Position numbers and translations under genes: made by a program. Source: Pseudopyrenochaeta lycopersici (Eukaryota > Ascomycota > Dothideomycetes > Pleosporales > Pseudopyrenochaetaceae). From it: a stretch of DNA of 64,000 nt. Where the stretch lies: contig NHZP01000024.1 of assembly GCA_003313425.1 (NCBI GenBank), forward strand, positions 496,001-560,000, written 5' to 3'. Every line of letters begins with the position of its first letter. Position 1 is the stretch's first letter. Shown piece after piece: positions 52,687 through 64,000 of this stretch. The notes below the pieces were generated by a model, which saw nothing but the letters and a program-made list of their open reading frames with translations, had not been told where the DNA came from and made no database searches.

Positions 52687-54061
52687 AGCAAAAGAAAAAG
52701 TTCAAAGCTTGTGCAAATTTTGACGTAGCGAAAAAGCATCATGATGACATTTTAGCGTGTGTTTGTATAGTTTGTCGAATATGTGTATGACATTGTAATG
52801 CAAGATGCATTCACTTTTTTCTTCACGGTCTTGTTTATTATTTACGACTCTTGCTTTAAATCAAAATTATTGCAATCGTGCTCCAATTTTAAGAATAGTA
52901 CTATGCTATCGTCGTCAATAAACATTTTGCTCTCCAAATGCTTCTCTTACAGCATGCTGCTCGGTATCCACGAACGAAGACTATTGGTGACGCAGTCTCC
53001 GCAGCTCAAAGTCCTTGTAAAGGCCCCTAACATGCAGTCATGTACTTATCCATCCTGTTGAATTGATTGCGAACCATTGCGTATAAAGGTGCACAGATGG
53101 CGCTACTCGAGAGGAAACATCAACGTTGCCCAAGTACTGCCATATAAATACTACGTAGCTTTACCATTTCCGTCGATTTTGATATATAAAATACGGTGCA
53201 ACCATGTTTTTGAGAATTGTCTCGAGCAAAGCTGTAACATTTCTTCAGAATGCGCTGAGGAGGATAGCATTCTGTGGGATTATTACAATTCCCCCCCCCC
53301 CCCTTTCATACTTATAATACACACTCCCATTTTCTGACATGTGTGAATTGGTCAGATGAGATTCATAGCGCTGATGCAAATGTTCTTAAGCGTTGCACGA
53401 TCAAGCAGAATGCTCAGCATTCCTGAGATTTTTTTTTGATATGTAGAGTACACCAGCCAAACTTGAAAATATTTCAGGCCTGCATAACAAGTGTAATTAT
53501 AGCTAATCTGAAGAGCTTATTCATGTTCGACATAGAGATTACTACCTCCATCTCGGAATGAATAGAGAAACATGCCAATTGCCTTACAACGGTAGAGGCG
53601 TTTGAAGTAATCCTATGCAGAATCGTCCTTCAGACTCAATAGCCGATGATGAATACTTATTGTGCCTCAGGAATATGTATTCTCCCTCCTCAAGTCAAGT
53701 ACGCTTGCAGCTCAAGACTTCCCCAGTCAGTTATGTTGACAGCACTACTATGTCGCTCTATGTGAAGCTGGTCCTTATCATCGCTCCAAGAACATATTGA
53801 ATTCTTTTTGGCTGGAAATGACATCATAATTAGCATCCGCCAGGCAGACACGCTGTATTTGTTGTATCAGCCCGATTTGGAACTGACCTTCTAATTCATA
53901 CCAATAATTTACCTTCCGTCACTTCTCTACATCACGCATTCAGAGTCATAGTCCTTGAAAAATCTCAACTGTTCAAATTCATAACAAGAGCCACAGCTAG
54001 AGCTGGGACATCTCTAATTCATTCAATTATATTACATTAATTCGTAGCTAGAGTTATCAGT
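52687..54061. other. AT-rich intergenic region
   Basis: Convergent 3' region of the DUF1479 and GH43 genes, markedly AT-rich, with a 13-C run at 53291-53303. No supported gene and no transposon remnant recognised. Confidence 0.5.
53291..53303. repeat. Poly(C)13 homopolymer
   Basis: Thirteen consecutive Cs inside an AT-rich stretch. Confidence 0.85.
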
Positions 54062-55624
54062 CTAATTCTCAGGCGGGTAGACAACAATGCGGTCAATATC
54101 TGCGCCCTTGAAGTCCTTGTTGTTGTTCAGTCCGCCAATGGTAATGGTGTTGTTTCGGCCCTTGTCAAGGTTCAGTTGCAACGGAGTGCTGAGGATGATA
54201 CCCTTGTGCGTATCCCTCTGGTAGAGCGTCTGAAGCTCTTCAACTTTGTTGTTGACAATGACGCTTGAAATGCGACGCAGCTGCCATGTTCCGTTGATTC
54301 GATCGGGTGTACCTCCCGGCTGATCACCGAAGCCCATGTCATCCGTGTTCTGGTAGTAGAAGGAAACCCACTGTGGTTTGCCGGTACCCTCGATGCCAGA
54401 GAAAGTGACCTTGCTGTCGTTGCCGTAGATGCCGGTGACAATGACTCCATGGCTACCAAAGTTGGCTTCCTGCTTGAACGCATTGCCTGTGGTCGTGGCG
54501 TCTTTGCCGTAGTAGGTTTTTCCCTTGATGGGTGTCACTTCTCCGGTCTTGACGTTGAGGTCGTAGACGTCATGCCACTTCACTTCCAGAGACTTCTTCT
54601 TCTCATCAATCTCAATAGGCAGCCAGATGTATCGAGACTCCCACAATGAGATCGAGTCCCACTGATCACCCAAGTATAGATATGTGGTCTTCTTGGTACC
54701 ATTGATACGGAGCGAGAAGCCAGACTGGGAGTTGAAAGTACGCCTATTCAAGGGAGCAACGATGAAGGGCTGCGACCAAGGTCCAGCTAGCGAGTCTGCG
54801 CGGAAAGCAACAACGTCTTCGAAATATTAGTGTTGTGTTACAATTATGCGCCTAGCTTGTGTACTCACTGTTGGGCCTATAACCAGTCTTGTGGCTCATG
54901 AGCGCAAAATAGCTCTTGTCTGTTTGAAGGATAGTGGGTGCCTCAAGATCATACTTGTCGAATCGATGGACAACCTCATCAAGATCGGTGATATTCTCGT
55001 TGAAAGAGGTAATATACACATCACGACCTTCCCTGCGATCGCCATTCGAATAGAGCGAGTAGGCGCGCCCATCCTTCTGGTCAACGAAAAGACCAAAGTC
55101 CTGGGACCAATTTCCAAGCGGTGCAATAGCATCGATGTAGGTGTATGGTCCAGTGATATTGTCGGACTGAGCAAAGCCTTGGAGGAGCTCACCGTATGTG
55201 GAATTGTCGGCGTGCCACCACATCTAGGGCATGGTCAGTACAAGTTCTCATGAACAACCGCCGCGATACGTACGTGATACTTTCCAGTGCCCTTGCTGTA
55301 CACCACCTTCGGCCTCTGAATAATGTCCTCTTTGGAGATGTGAGGGTGACCTTCAATCGGCTCTAAAGCTTGACCATGGTGCTCCCATGTCACCAGATCG
55401 TCGGAACTGTATACACTGACACCGCCACCCTCAACTTGGCCCTGGATCTTGTACTCGCCGAACAAGAAGAACTTGCCCGTCTCGTGGTCAACCGTGACGC
55501 CACCAGCATGCGCATTCACGAGATTACCCGCTGTGTCTCTCCAGCGTGCTCCAGGAACAATCCATTTGGCGGAGACAGCCGATGCAGCTAGCAACAGCTT
55601 TGAGGAAGTCGAAAGAAAACCCAT
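54062..55624 (-). CDS. Secreted GH43 glycosidase with C-terminal CBM35-like domain
   Basis: A five-bladed beta-propeller enzyme, probably of the GH43 subgroup that includes exo-beta-1,3-galactanases. Three exons: 55274-55624, 54869-55223 and 54062-54816, giving 486 residues. The signal peptide is MGFLSTSSKLLLAASAVSA, cut before KWIVPG. Catalytic-domain landmarks are NAHAGGVTVDHETGKFFLFGEYK, SSDDLVTWEHHGQAL, IIQRPKVVY, YEL-type LEAPTIL, and FNSQSGF. From about residue 345 a beta-rich CBM35-like domain follows (GNAFKQEANFGSHGVIVTGI to DIDRIVVYPPEN). The intron 2 acceptor (AAG) at 54817 gives RPNNVVAF. Substrate likely arabinogalactan or galactan side chains. A second extracellular enzyme (PL3) lies 1.7 kb away. 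Confidence 0.9.
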
Positions 55625-57286
55625 TGTGTTGGTTTTTGAGGACGAGCTGGATCAACAAACTTTTTTTTTCCCCATGGTTATGGTACTTCATATAGCCTGG
55701 ATGCAGAAGCATGGATATTTACCAGCCAAGCCGTGCCCGGGGGACATTCGCCCGAATTTCAGGAACAGCTGCCTTGTATATCGTAATGCGGGGCTCCACA
55801 TCTTCTTCCGGATATGATGAACGTATTTCTCCAGGTTTTCTGGGAACGCTATTGCCGCATTGCGGTCTGGTGGATTCGGTCGTCGGGAAAACCAAGAGAT
55901 CAAGCCGCTCGCCAGGAAGAGGGGGCGTATAAACAATCACGCGTTGCGCGGAGGCTACTCAAAGAAGTAATCGACCCGGACTTTGATGAAAAAATCGTAA
56001 TGAAGGCGACATGTGCTAAGCATGTATGATTCTCGACGGTGAGAGCAGGCAGGGTGAAGCTGGCAGGTATCATTCAATGTGGCGTCATTAGTTCCGGAAA
56101 CCTGGAAGCCACTAGCGCTGTGGTCCATTTACTTTCACTGCACCTGCGACCACGTTCACGTAAGTATAACTAGCCCGCCCTCCAATATTGACGCGACGTT
56201 TTTGCGATACATATTTGCTACCTTTCCTGATAATCGGCTGTCTATGTATCTCTCATCGTCTGATTATCCTCTTCAAAGCCACAACCATTCTAGAATCACT
56301 CGCGACTGAGAAGTGTGAAGCGGCACGTTCATATTAGCCAAGATACACGCTCCCTGTTCAACACATCGCAATATTACTTCGTTCGACTTCGGAACCGTCA
56401 CACACCACGGGTAGTTCACAGCGCTCCGATTGGGTCTGCTGGAAATTCCTTGCAGCTTTGTCCCTTAATTTACCTCTCATTTGGTTGCTTACGTCCCACG
56501 ATAGCAAGCGAAAGAGCAGCAAGAGTGCTTTTGAAGAGACTGTTGCTAATATGCGAATAACCAGCCTCTAGTGAAAAGGTTTTGAGCCATGGCTTTATAG
56601 TGAGGCGTGCATGGCCAATAAAATGATTAATATCTCAACAGCTAGATGGTGTATGACGTTGAATTTACTATGAACCTGAACTCATACGTGAAATCTCTAT
56701 GGGATACTCAGAAGTGCTACGATCAAGTTACACAAAGAAGTACAACTGTATCTAAGCGGAGCCCCGAGTTTCTTTTGGCCTATTCGTGTATCTTATTAGA
56801 TGTGAAATGATGGAGTCCAGCAACAAGACACATAAAGAGCTAATCTGAGGGACAATCAAAGAGGAGAAGGTGCAACTACCGGGTGCGGCGATCAGACTTC
56901 ATCAAATTGAAATGATGGCTAGCTTTGGGCTTGTTGCGTAAGTGAACGATGTGAATATCGTCCATCATCTTTCGTCACTCTTTAAACTAAAGACCGAACA
57001 GTCTTATATATATCCAGACGGAAAAAAGTCAGGCCCACGTCGTCCAAGCTTGCATGAAGGCCGTATATCCTTCGAATACCACATCACCGCTCCTAGCGAC
57101 AAATTAGACTTGCACTTATAAGCATCAGGCAGAAGAGCGCGCGTTGGAAGATCGATTGAACCACAATTGGATCAACAATTGATTGCCGGTTAAGTATTTA
57201 CACTCAAAAATATCTACAATATGAAGTACGTTTTAAACCATTCTAGCTCTATCCCGAATTAAACTCTCAGATGTACATAAGTACAT
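55625..57286. other. GH43 upstream region / PL3 3' flank
   Basis: AT-rich and without a supported gene. The first few hundred bases upstream of GH43 should hold its promoter. Confidence 0.5.
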
Positions 57287-58345
57287 TTAAAGGCACTGGG
57301 AGTAGAAATCGTTCTGCTTAGTGCAAGTGGATCCACTGGCGCAAGTAGTCGCACCGGTATAACCGGCTCCACCGCACTGTCCCCACTTCTGAACGGTACC
57401 GCTGGAGTTGGTCGCAGTCGGGGCAGCACTGGCCTTGGTGCTGGTCTTGGTGACGAGAGTGGTGGCCTTCGCAGTGCTAGCAGCCTTTGTGCTTGTAGTC
57501 TTCGCGATGGAGACAGGGGCAGCAGTAGGAGCAGTACCTCCGCAAGTAGGAAGAACTGAAAGCTTGCCCTGGTCACCTCCGCAGCTGGCATTGGTGTCGA
57601 GCTTCTCGGAGGAACCGCTACCCTTGTTCACGCCCTTGTATTCAGCGCACACCTTCTTGGTTGTACCGCACGATCCGCTGATAACCGCAGAGTCGCCGAA
57701 GTTGCTGTTGATGCCAACGAGGTCGGAGGTCATACCGAAAGCGCGGACGTTCTCGACAATGACGTGACGAGGGGACTTTTGCTGGTTGTTGGTGCAGTCA
57801 CCGCATGAGCGGTAGAGCTTGCCGGCGTTGACGACGGTGAAGCCCTTGATGGTGACAGTTCCGGCACCGTTGTGCTGAACGACCTTGTCCTTGGCCTCTT
57901 GGGCACCACCTCCGACGATGAGTGCATTACCAGTGCCGAGAACGGAGATGGCGTCCTCGCACACATCCCTGAACCAGACGTTGGTCAAGGTGCAGGAGCC
58001 TGGTGAAAGTCAGTATACAGAGCAAATCGACGACACCCCGAAACTTGGCTGCAAGTGGATTGACTTACCCAAGCAGTGAACACCCTCGAGGGCATTAGCA
58101 CCAATGATGACGTTGGAAATAGAAGCGCCATCCTGAAGGATAAAGACAGCACTGTCGCTACCAGTGTCGGCATCGGTGTCACAAGCCCGTCCACGATCGA
58201 ACTCCTTGTTGCCAAAGTCCTCACTGCCAGTGATGGAGCTTGGTGCGGGGAGTGAAACAATGGATCCAACACGGGAGGGGATGTTGAGGGTCTGAGCAGA
58301 GGCGATGCCGGCGGCAAGCGCGACGAGTGCGACTTTTGAGATCAT
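57287..58345 (-). CDS. Secreted PL3 pectate lyase with C-terminal CBM1
   Basis: Cleaves de-esterified pectin by calcium-dependent beta-elimination. Two exons, 58069-58345 and 57287-57999, give 329 residues. The signal peptide is [19 protein letters not shown]3 landmarks are [66 protein letters not shown], and several paired cysteines. A Thr/Ser/Lys/Ala-rich linker (about 248-290) leads to a fungal cellulose-binding module at about 295-329, with [17 protein letters not shown] and the C-terminal YSQCL. The CBM1 targets the lyase to cellulose in plant walls. The 69-nt intron (58000-58068) lies between HCLG and SCTL. Confidence 0.95.
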
Positions 58346-61117
58346 AGTGAAGATACGCTGGGAGCGAGTTGAAGTATTGAAACACGACGATGAAGAAATG
58401 AAGAACTATAGATCTCCTGGATCGAGCTATGAGAATATCAAAGAATGAATGTGAGTGTAGTGGTACTTCAAAACCCTGGAAGTACCCTTTCTCTTATACA
58501 AGGTCCAATATAACCTCTTTCCAGCCTGCGCTGGAAGCAAACATCCATACCATGCATCCCGCAGCCACCAGGAAATTGCAACGGGAGAAACGGTCCCCAC
58601 AAAGTCAACTGACAAGTTACTGGCCAAGACGCGATCTAGTTTTTCCAGCAGTATCGCCCTTGCACGAAACGTGCGGTGGCGGTTTGGGGAATTAGTGGTG
58701 GCTAGAATTCATGCTCGCGAAAACGAAAATACCCAACCGAGCAATACAAGAACATATACGAACATCTTAGTGTAAAATCAATAGCGGGAGAGGTATATAA
58801 GTGAAGTTCCACGTATCGGGTATTTTATTAGTCGCTCTCTAGCCTAAGAAGTGGCAATGCACTGAGTTGGTTGCAATGTAAGAGTTACTGGATATGGGGT
58901 AGACTTATACACAGCCACAGTACGGAGACTAATTTTCCGCAAAGTTCTGTAGGATTTCTGGGCATTGTTTTGACAAAACCTTGGCGTTTCAGAGCGGAGA
59001 GGACGTCCAATGGAGAGTTCTGCTACAGAATCGGAGGGCAAGGTCAAAGACATACGATCCATGAGATACTGATCTTGCTTCCCACAAGCAAGTTCAAACA
59101 GTGGCGTCCACTGAGGACGCAGCATTTCGGTCGCATTATGTGCGATTATATCAAACAAAATTTTACAAGCGCTGTTGGACCAGGGCCGCCTTGTAGGTGA
59201 ACACCATGAGCGCAGATGTCTGGAACAGCATGCGGCTCTCTGGCTAGGTTCTTCTGAACTGACAGTCAACTGGAGAGCTAGGTCTATTTTGTCTTCGCCC
59301 CCGGCAATCTGCATGTTGAGATTGATGCGGTTCTCTGGCTATACCATACAGCCCGAAGAAGCCCAGACAGTGATGGCTGCTCAATCTATCCTTTTGATTC
59401 ATTTCGCATCTCGGTCATAATCAATGTCTAGCTTGGAGCGATGGAAGATATGGCATTCCTTCAAATCTCCCTTGGAAAAGATACTGCTTGGGGTCTTCTC
59501 GGCCAGTCTCTTGCCTGGACTACCCATCATGAGCATCACCGAATCGAGAGTTGTAGCCATACGCGAAACAAGAGGTAACTTAATGACTTATGCTGGACAG
59601 TGTTTCAGAAACAGGTGCTACTAGAAAGTGGCATCTGACCACCCCCAAGATAGATAATACAGGCCTCGAACGTGACTTGTGTAGTTAGCGTTCTTGCCGT
59701 CTTGGTGGCTTTCCTCGGATGCCGTTTGGGGTTAATCTTCTCTCCTCTCCAAACGTGAAGGACCGAATAGCTTACCCATACTCATCAATTTAACGAGTCA
59801 TTGGTTCGACAAGAGAAAAGTCGAGACTGACCCCAATAACGAAAGCTTCGTGGCGAAGCTGCGCTCGAATTTGTGTAAAGACACGGTATGATCGATAAGG
59901 TCTACAAAGAAATAAATCAGAGACTAAGGGCACGAGAGGATTTCGATATGAAGGTAATGCTGAAACATGACAGTGGGCTATCCCAACCAAAAGATCAGTA
60001 ATTCAGATGTCCCGTCTTCATGGAGGCGAATAATCTTGAATCAGACCATATCTTGGGGTCAATCTGGCCGCGGACAGACTGCAATATTGCTGTCAATTGC
60101 CTAGAACTGGAAAGCGGGCGCTGGGCGGCTGGCTGATCCTCATCAATGGCTGAGTCTGCATTGGCAAGTTTCATGATGCAACGTTCAGCCGTCCGAAAAA
60201 GCCCGAATAGCTATTTGACCATAGAGATCCCCAGATCTTGTTGATCTTTTATATTAGTCAATGTACCTTTATGTTCAAAGCCACTCCCATGAATTTCAAG
60301 CCCCAAGGGTTGGAAGGTCCGATACATTTGACCTCCTGGTCAAATCCTTAGGAAGTGAGAGAAGGAGGCTGGCACCATATAGAATCACTCTAAAGAACGA
60401 ACACGACTTCTTTATTCAAAACGTGGCACCTGGAGGCAGATAAAGGCGGATGGATTGTATACCTTCGGCCGCGTAAGTGTTTGCTGGGGTGCCAGAGTCG
60501 GGACACTACTGATGTGTAGATTGACTGTATTAGAAGACAAAACAGATATCCACACTCATTTCGAAGCATTGCTGAGTGCGTCCAGAGATCGTTACCTCAG
60601 ACATTGCCTCATATCAGTCCGCAGCGATACTGGGTGCTGACGACCCGGCCCTTTTTTGCTTGGCCTAGAGCGTAAGAGTGTGTACTCGTATCATTGGGGA
60701 CCCCTGTAGCCCGGAGCGACTCATGCATAGCTGGAACCATTGTTCCGTGCATGCTCAGAGCCCTAATCACCGAGTTCGGCAAAAGTAACACATGATAGTC
60801 TGCTGATTTCAGCCAGCTGGAGCTATTTTTGATGCTTTTGAAAAACAGGGATCTAAAATAATGATCTAAGACAAGCTGCGATAAAGGCAAACTCATGAAT
60901 CATGTGTGTAGTGAAATCAAAGCGGCAATGGGTAGGACGAACAAGAGTAGAGGCGCAGTGAGGTCGCTTCGAGCATCATATGCTCGAAGCTTATGTCTGA
61001 TACGGTTAGCTCAAGCCTTGGCACCCGAGATCTTGGCGCATCGCGCTGCTCCAAAAATTTCCAGCAACTTTTTTGAACTCGACATCTACCAGCTCTATCA
61101 GCCTCACAACACTGAAA
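58346..61117. other. 2.8-kb intergenic region without a recognised gene
   Basis: Contains the PL3 upstream region and, at the right end, the UTP11 leader. A minus-strand frame at 58844-59314 (156 codons) and short coding-like frames to its right (to about 59600) do not match any family and have no clean splice sites, so a decayed gene is possible but unproven. Confidence 0.4.
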
Positions 61118-61945
61118 ATGTCGTCCATGCGCAATGCCGTGCAGCGGCGCAACCACAAGGAGCGTGCCCAACCCATTGAACGTCAAAAATGGGGCCTTCT
61201 TGAGAAGAGCAAAGACTACAAGCTGCGCGCAGCCGACCATCGTGGAAAGAAAGCCAAACTCAAGATTTTGAGCCAAAAAGCACGCGACAGGAATCCCGAT
61301 GAGTTCAGTTTCAAGATGATGAGTTCGAGAGTGGACAAACAAGGCAGGAAAGTGGCGGATCGAGGAAATAAGGCACTGAGCGTAGAGGTTGTGAAGCTGC
61401 TGAAGACACAAGATGCGGGGTACATTCGCACGATGCTGCAGATGGCACGGAAAGAGAGGGAGGAGCTGGAACAAAGGCTGATACTGGAGGAACAAGGAGA
61501 GGTGCGCGCGCTAAGAGACGGGGAGAAGGCAAATAAGGCCAAGCACAGGGTGTTTGTGGAGAATGAGGATGAACAACTGGAGTTTGATCCAGACACGTGG
61601 TTTGGGCGTGGGGAACACCTGCCGGGCCGGACGACAACCGTCGAGCATATCCAGCCTGAGTTTTCAGAGGACGAAGTGGACGAAGGCTACACCCGGCCAA
61701 AAACGCTGTCCAAGAGGAAGCTCGAGGCGCTAGAGCTGACTGAAAGGGAGGCACGAAAGTTTAGGAAGGACAGGGACCGAGCACAGTCAAGAACAGCCTC
61801 TAAATTGGCTTCAACGAAGAAGCGCGAGCAGGAGCTTATGGCTGCAGAGGAGGAGTTGGAGCTGCAACGTGCCAAAATGAATAATACAGTGGGAGGCGTC
61901 AACAAACACGGGGTCAAGTTCAAGATTCGGGAGCGCAAGCGTTGA
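61118..61945 (+). CDS. UTP11: U3 snoRNA-associated protein 11 (SSU processome)
   Basis: A nucleolar SSU-processome subunit needed for 18S rRNA production. Single exon of 275 residues, typical length. The start MSSMRNAVQRRNHKERAQP and the following GLLEKSKDYKLRAADHR are highly characteristic. KKAKLKILSQKARDRNPDEFSFKMM continues the conserved N-terminal half. The middle has EDEQLEFDPDTWFG. The C-terminus is Lys/Arg-rich and ends GVKFKIRERKR. The ATG at 61118 is chosen; an in-frame upstream extension from 61073 does not look homologous. Tail-to-tail with the SDR gene, 162 bp between stop codons. Confidence 0.93.
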   Translation: MSSMRNAVQRRNHKERAQPIERQKWGLLEKSKDYKLRAADHRGKKAKLKILSQKARDRNPDEFSFKMMSSRVDKQGRKVADRGNKALSVEVVKLLKTQDAGYIRTMLQMARKEREELEQRLILEEQGEVRALRDGEKANKAKHRVFVENEDEQLEFDPDTWFGRGEHLPGRTTTVEHIQPEFSEDEVDEGYTRPKTLSKRKLEALELTEREARKFRKDRDRAQSRTASKLASTKKREQELMAAEEELELQRAKMNNTVGGVNKHGVKFKIRERKR

Positions 61946-62107
61946 GAGGTTGTCAGCAGCGTATCGTGCAACCTGGCAGCACTCTTATTAGCTTTACAGA
62001 TGATCCAGGTTCCGCACACGGCACAACAGGACTGTGCATATTCAAGGAAAGGTCGAGATGATAACTAGAGAAGGCTGTGAAAGCATTCAGTCCTATCTAT
62101 GCGATAT

Positions 62108-62896
62108 TCACAACCTCGCTGGCATCCTCATCGCTCCATCCAACCGTAGAACCGTCCCGTTCAACATCTCATTCCCTACGCATTCCACCACCAGTCTCGC
62201 GAATTCTTCAGGCAGCCCAGCTCGCTTAGGAAATTCCATACTGCTCTCCAAGCTTTTCTTGACTTTGTCACTCATCATCCTAGTCATTGCGCTGTCGAAC
62301 ATGCTCGGCGCTATTGTTACGGCTCTAACTCCATATTTCGACAAGTCGCGAGCGAGTGGAAGAGTAAGGCTTGCAACAGCGCCTTTACTCGCCGCATACG
62401 CTACTTGGCCCATCTGTCCGTCAAACGCGGCCGAGGAGGCGATCATTATTATCACACCGCGCTCGCCATCGGGCCCTGAAGGTGTTGCTTTTGTCATATA
62501 GGGCAGCGTTTGTCTGATCAGGTCGAGAGTGCCTCGAAGGTTGATATTTAGCACGAAATCGATGCTTTCAATGCTCAGCGGTTCGTTCTTCTTGTCAATG
62601 ATGAGGCCTGGTAAGCCGACACCAGCACCTGCGACGACACCGCCAATCTCCTTGCCAGTCTCTTTCGTCCATGCGACGCTACCCTTTACTGCAGCAGCAA
62701 TAGATTCTGTGTTTGAGACATCCGTCTCAAAGAACTTGGACCGCGAGCCTAGCTCGGAGACGACTTTGGAGCCATTGTCGGCATTGAGATCGAGAAGGGA
62801 AACGTATGCACCTTGTGCATGTAAAGCGCGTGCTGTTGCGAGGCCGAGGCCGGAAACGCCACCGGATATGATAAATGTGCGGTCTGCAGTCTTCAT
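62108..62896 (-). CDS. HSD10-like short-chain dehydrogenase/reductase
   Basis: NAD(P)-dependent oxidoreductase of the classical SDR type, similar in layout to mitochondrial 3-hydroxyacyl-CoA dehydrogenase type 2 (HSD10), which acts in branched-chain and short-chain fatty acid oxidation. Single exon of 262 residues. The coenzyme motif is ISGGVSGLGLATARAL, and LLDLNADNG carries an Asp at the end of strand beta-2, which favours NAD(H). The catalytic triad comprises Ser of IASSAAFDG and Tyr/Lys of YAASKGA. The lid-like MEFPKRAGLPEEFA and the end DGAMRMPA resemble HSD10. No mitochondrial presequence or peroxisomal PTS1 is obvious (C-terminus ARL is not the usual SKL, though ARL variants exist). 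The substrate is inferred from resemblance. Confidence 0.88.
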   Translation of the reverse strand: MKTADRTFIISGGVSGLGLATARALHAQGAYVSLLDLNADNGSKVVSELGSRSKFFETDVSNTESIAAAVKGSVAWTKETGKEIGGVVAGAGVGLPGLIIDKKNEPLSIESIDFVLNINLRGTLDLIRQTLPYMTKATPSGPDGERGVIIMIASSAAFDGQMGQVAYAASKGAVASLTLPLARDLSKYGVRAVTIAPSMFDSAMTRMMSDKVKKSLESSMEFPKRAGLPEEFARLVVECVGNEMLNGTVLRLDGAMRMPARL

Positions 62897-63414
62897 TGTG
62901 TCGACTCTTGCTTCGTATGTGTCGCTATAGTCAAAGAGGTAGAAAACAGTGTTGAGAGCTTGAACTAGCGGATTTGTGGGTTATCCGATAAAATGCTGTG
63001 GCCAGCTAGTGATAAATACAAAGTAGAGTGGCTTTAACAATGGCTGTGTTCAGTTCCAAACTTGTGTGTGCAAAGTAGAGAGAAAGTCAATGCAATGCAG
63101 CATGTGAACTGCACGCGAAGCCCGCACTAAACGTAACAGCCTCGGCTCGTCCATGTCGGCAGCCCTCTTCACTAAACTCCGACTTGCCTGCTCCCAATAC
63201 GAAACTCATCGTACCCCTGCTCCGAAGAATATCAATCTCGAACCACCACCGAAGCTCCGCAAGCTCCCCGACTATCAGCAACCATTTTGCGATTGACACC
63301 CAATCCATACACGCTAGCATACCTGTCAGAATACTGCCAATTGCTTCGTCAGCATTTCCAGACGTTAAGCGCACTTGCGCTTCTGGCCATCGTTGGCCGT
63401 ACATTTTACAAGCG
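62897..63414. promoter_or_regulatory. Divergent upstream region SDR / CMC1
   Basis: 518 bp between the two start codons, with no gene. It must drive both genes. No specific element recognised. Confidence 0.4.
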
Positions 63415-64000
63415 ATGTCAGACCGCATGATAGTCGGCACGAACAAGCTCCCCAGCAATCCAACACCGCTCTCCGCGCCCCAGGAACAGCAAGTGCGTGA
63501 CTTATATTACAAAAATGTGCGCGCCAAATGTGCAAAGGAGATTGAGAGTACGTTTTGTTTCCAGGCGCCATATTCCCCCCTCAATTTCTCCAATTCTACT
63601 CTTTCCACACTGCCATTCGAATGTCCAGTTCGCAGTTGAGATGGGGAAATGTATATGCTAATATGTACCTTGCAGCATTCGCACAGTGCGCGCTCGGCCG
63701 CACAATAACCATGATCTACGCTTGCCGCCCGTCCCGCCTCGCGATGAACAGCTGCATGCTGCAGTACCAGAACCAAGATGAGCTCGACAAGGCGCGCCAG
63801 GAGTGGTTTGCGCTAGCAGAGGAGCGGAAGAAGCAGCGCGTGGAACACCAGCGGCAGCTCGAGGACGCGCGGAACAAGCACAAGGAGTGGTGGAATCTCG
63901 ACGATAGCGGGCGCCTGGTCGGCAAGAAGGCTGAGGGGGGCGCTGATTTGAAGAGGAGGGAGGAGAATAGGGTGGATGATCGAGGTGTCACGCGCGGGGG
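63415..64000 (+). CDS. CMC1: COX assembly mitochondrial protein Cmc1 (5' part)
   Basis: A twin CX9C protein of the intermembrane space that helps cytochrome c oxidase biogenesis. Two exons in the window, 63415-63547 and from 63676 on; the frame is still open at 64000, so the 3' end is missing. The coiled-coil-helix motif is complete: Cys-AKEIETFAQ-Cys and Cys-RPSRLAMNS-Cys, both with nine residues between. The intron (63548-63675, 128 nt) falls within the first CX9C. A charged C-terminal helix (ARQEWFALAEERKKQRVEHQRQ) follows. The start ATG gives MSDRMIVGTNKLP before LYYKNVRAKC. Confidence 0.85.

Noticed and set aside
52687..57286. Transposon or RIP-mutated repeat in the AT-rich DNA around GH43
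   Set aside because: AT-rich, but no terminal repeats, no reverse transcriptase or transposase remnants in any frame; a RIP index calculation (TpA/ApT) would be needed to claim RIP.

Overview
The window is nuclear DNA from a filamentous ascomycete (Pezizomycotina). The genes are monocistronic and lie on both strands. Most introns are 45-70 nt, GT..AG, often with a CTAAC-like branch site. The proteins include fungal hallmarks: a SomA/Flo8-type LisH regulator, a bZIP factor, an amdS-type amidase, ACS-family transporters and secreted plant cell wall enzymes. A PL3 pectate lyase with a fungal CBM1 and a GH43-CBM35 enzyme suggest a plant-associated or saprotrophic species. A Dothideomycete (Pleosporales-like) is a guess from gene style, not proven. 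No tRNA, rRNA, transposon or CRISPR array was seen. I rebuilt exon structures by hand for 22 well supported genes; every complete one sums to a multiple of three and keeps family motifs intact across junctions.

Left part (0-24 kb): glutathione reductase GLR1 (+) is tail-to-tail with the DEAD-box helicase ROK1 (-). Then come ATP synthase subunit g (-), a very large MFS-like membrane protein with a ~500-residue disordered N-terminus (-), an amidase (-) divergent from an ACS-family transporter (+), an aquaporin with a long N-terminal tail (+), an unrecognised two-TM protein (-), and the U5 snRNP WD40 protein Spf38/SNRNP40 (-). The amidase/transporter pair shares a 751-bp intergenic region with three clustered GATA-type sites, which suggests a nitrogen-regulated uptake-plus-hydrolysis module.

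Middle (25-44 kb): TRAPP subunit BET3 (+) has a 9-nt micro-exon. The SomA-like LisH regulator (+) follows, then a fusion of a fungal-specific N-terminal module with a SET domain (+), a spartin/senescence-domain protein (+), a 2OG-Fe(II) oxygenase split by a 563-bp intron (+), and a bZIP factor (-) whose basic region has Asp at the normally invariant Asn position. Upstream of the bZIP gene is a 4.4-kb gene-free stretch rich in microsatellites.

Right part (48-64 kb): an intracellular GH1 beta-glucosidase (-), a DUF1479 dioxygenase with a GC-AG intron (+), secreted GH43-CBM35 (-) and PL3-CBM1 (-) enzymes set in AT-rich gene-poor DNA, UTP11 (+), an HSD10-like short-chain dehydrogenase (-), and the 5' part of CMC1 (+), which runs off the window.

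No wholly new multi-gene system is evident. The most unusual signals are stop-free, multiple-of-three introns (264 nt in spf38, a 63-nt exitron candidate in the SomA homologue, 51 nt in the spartin gene), the SET fusion, the Asp-substituted bZIP, and the GATA-linked amidase/transporter pair.
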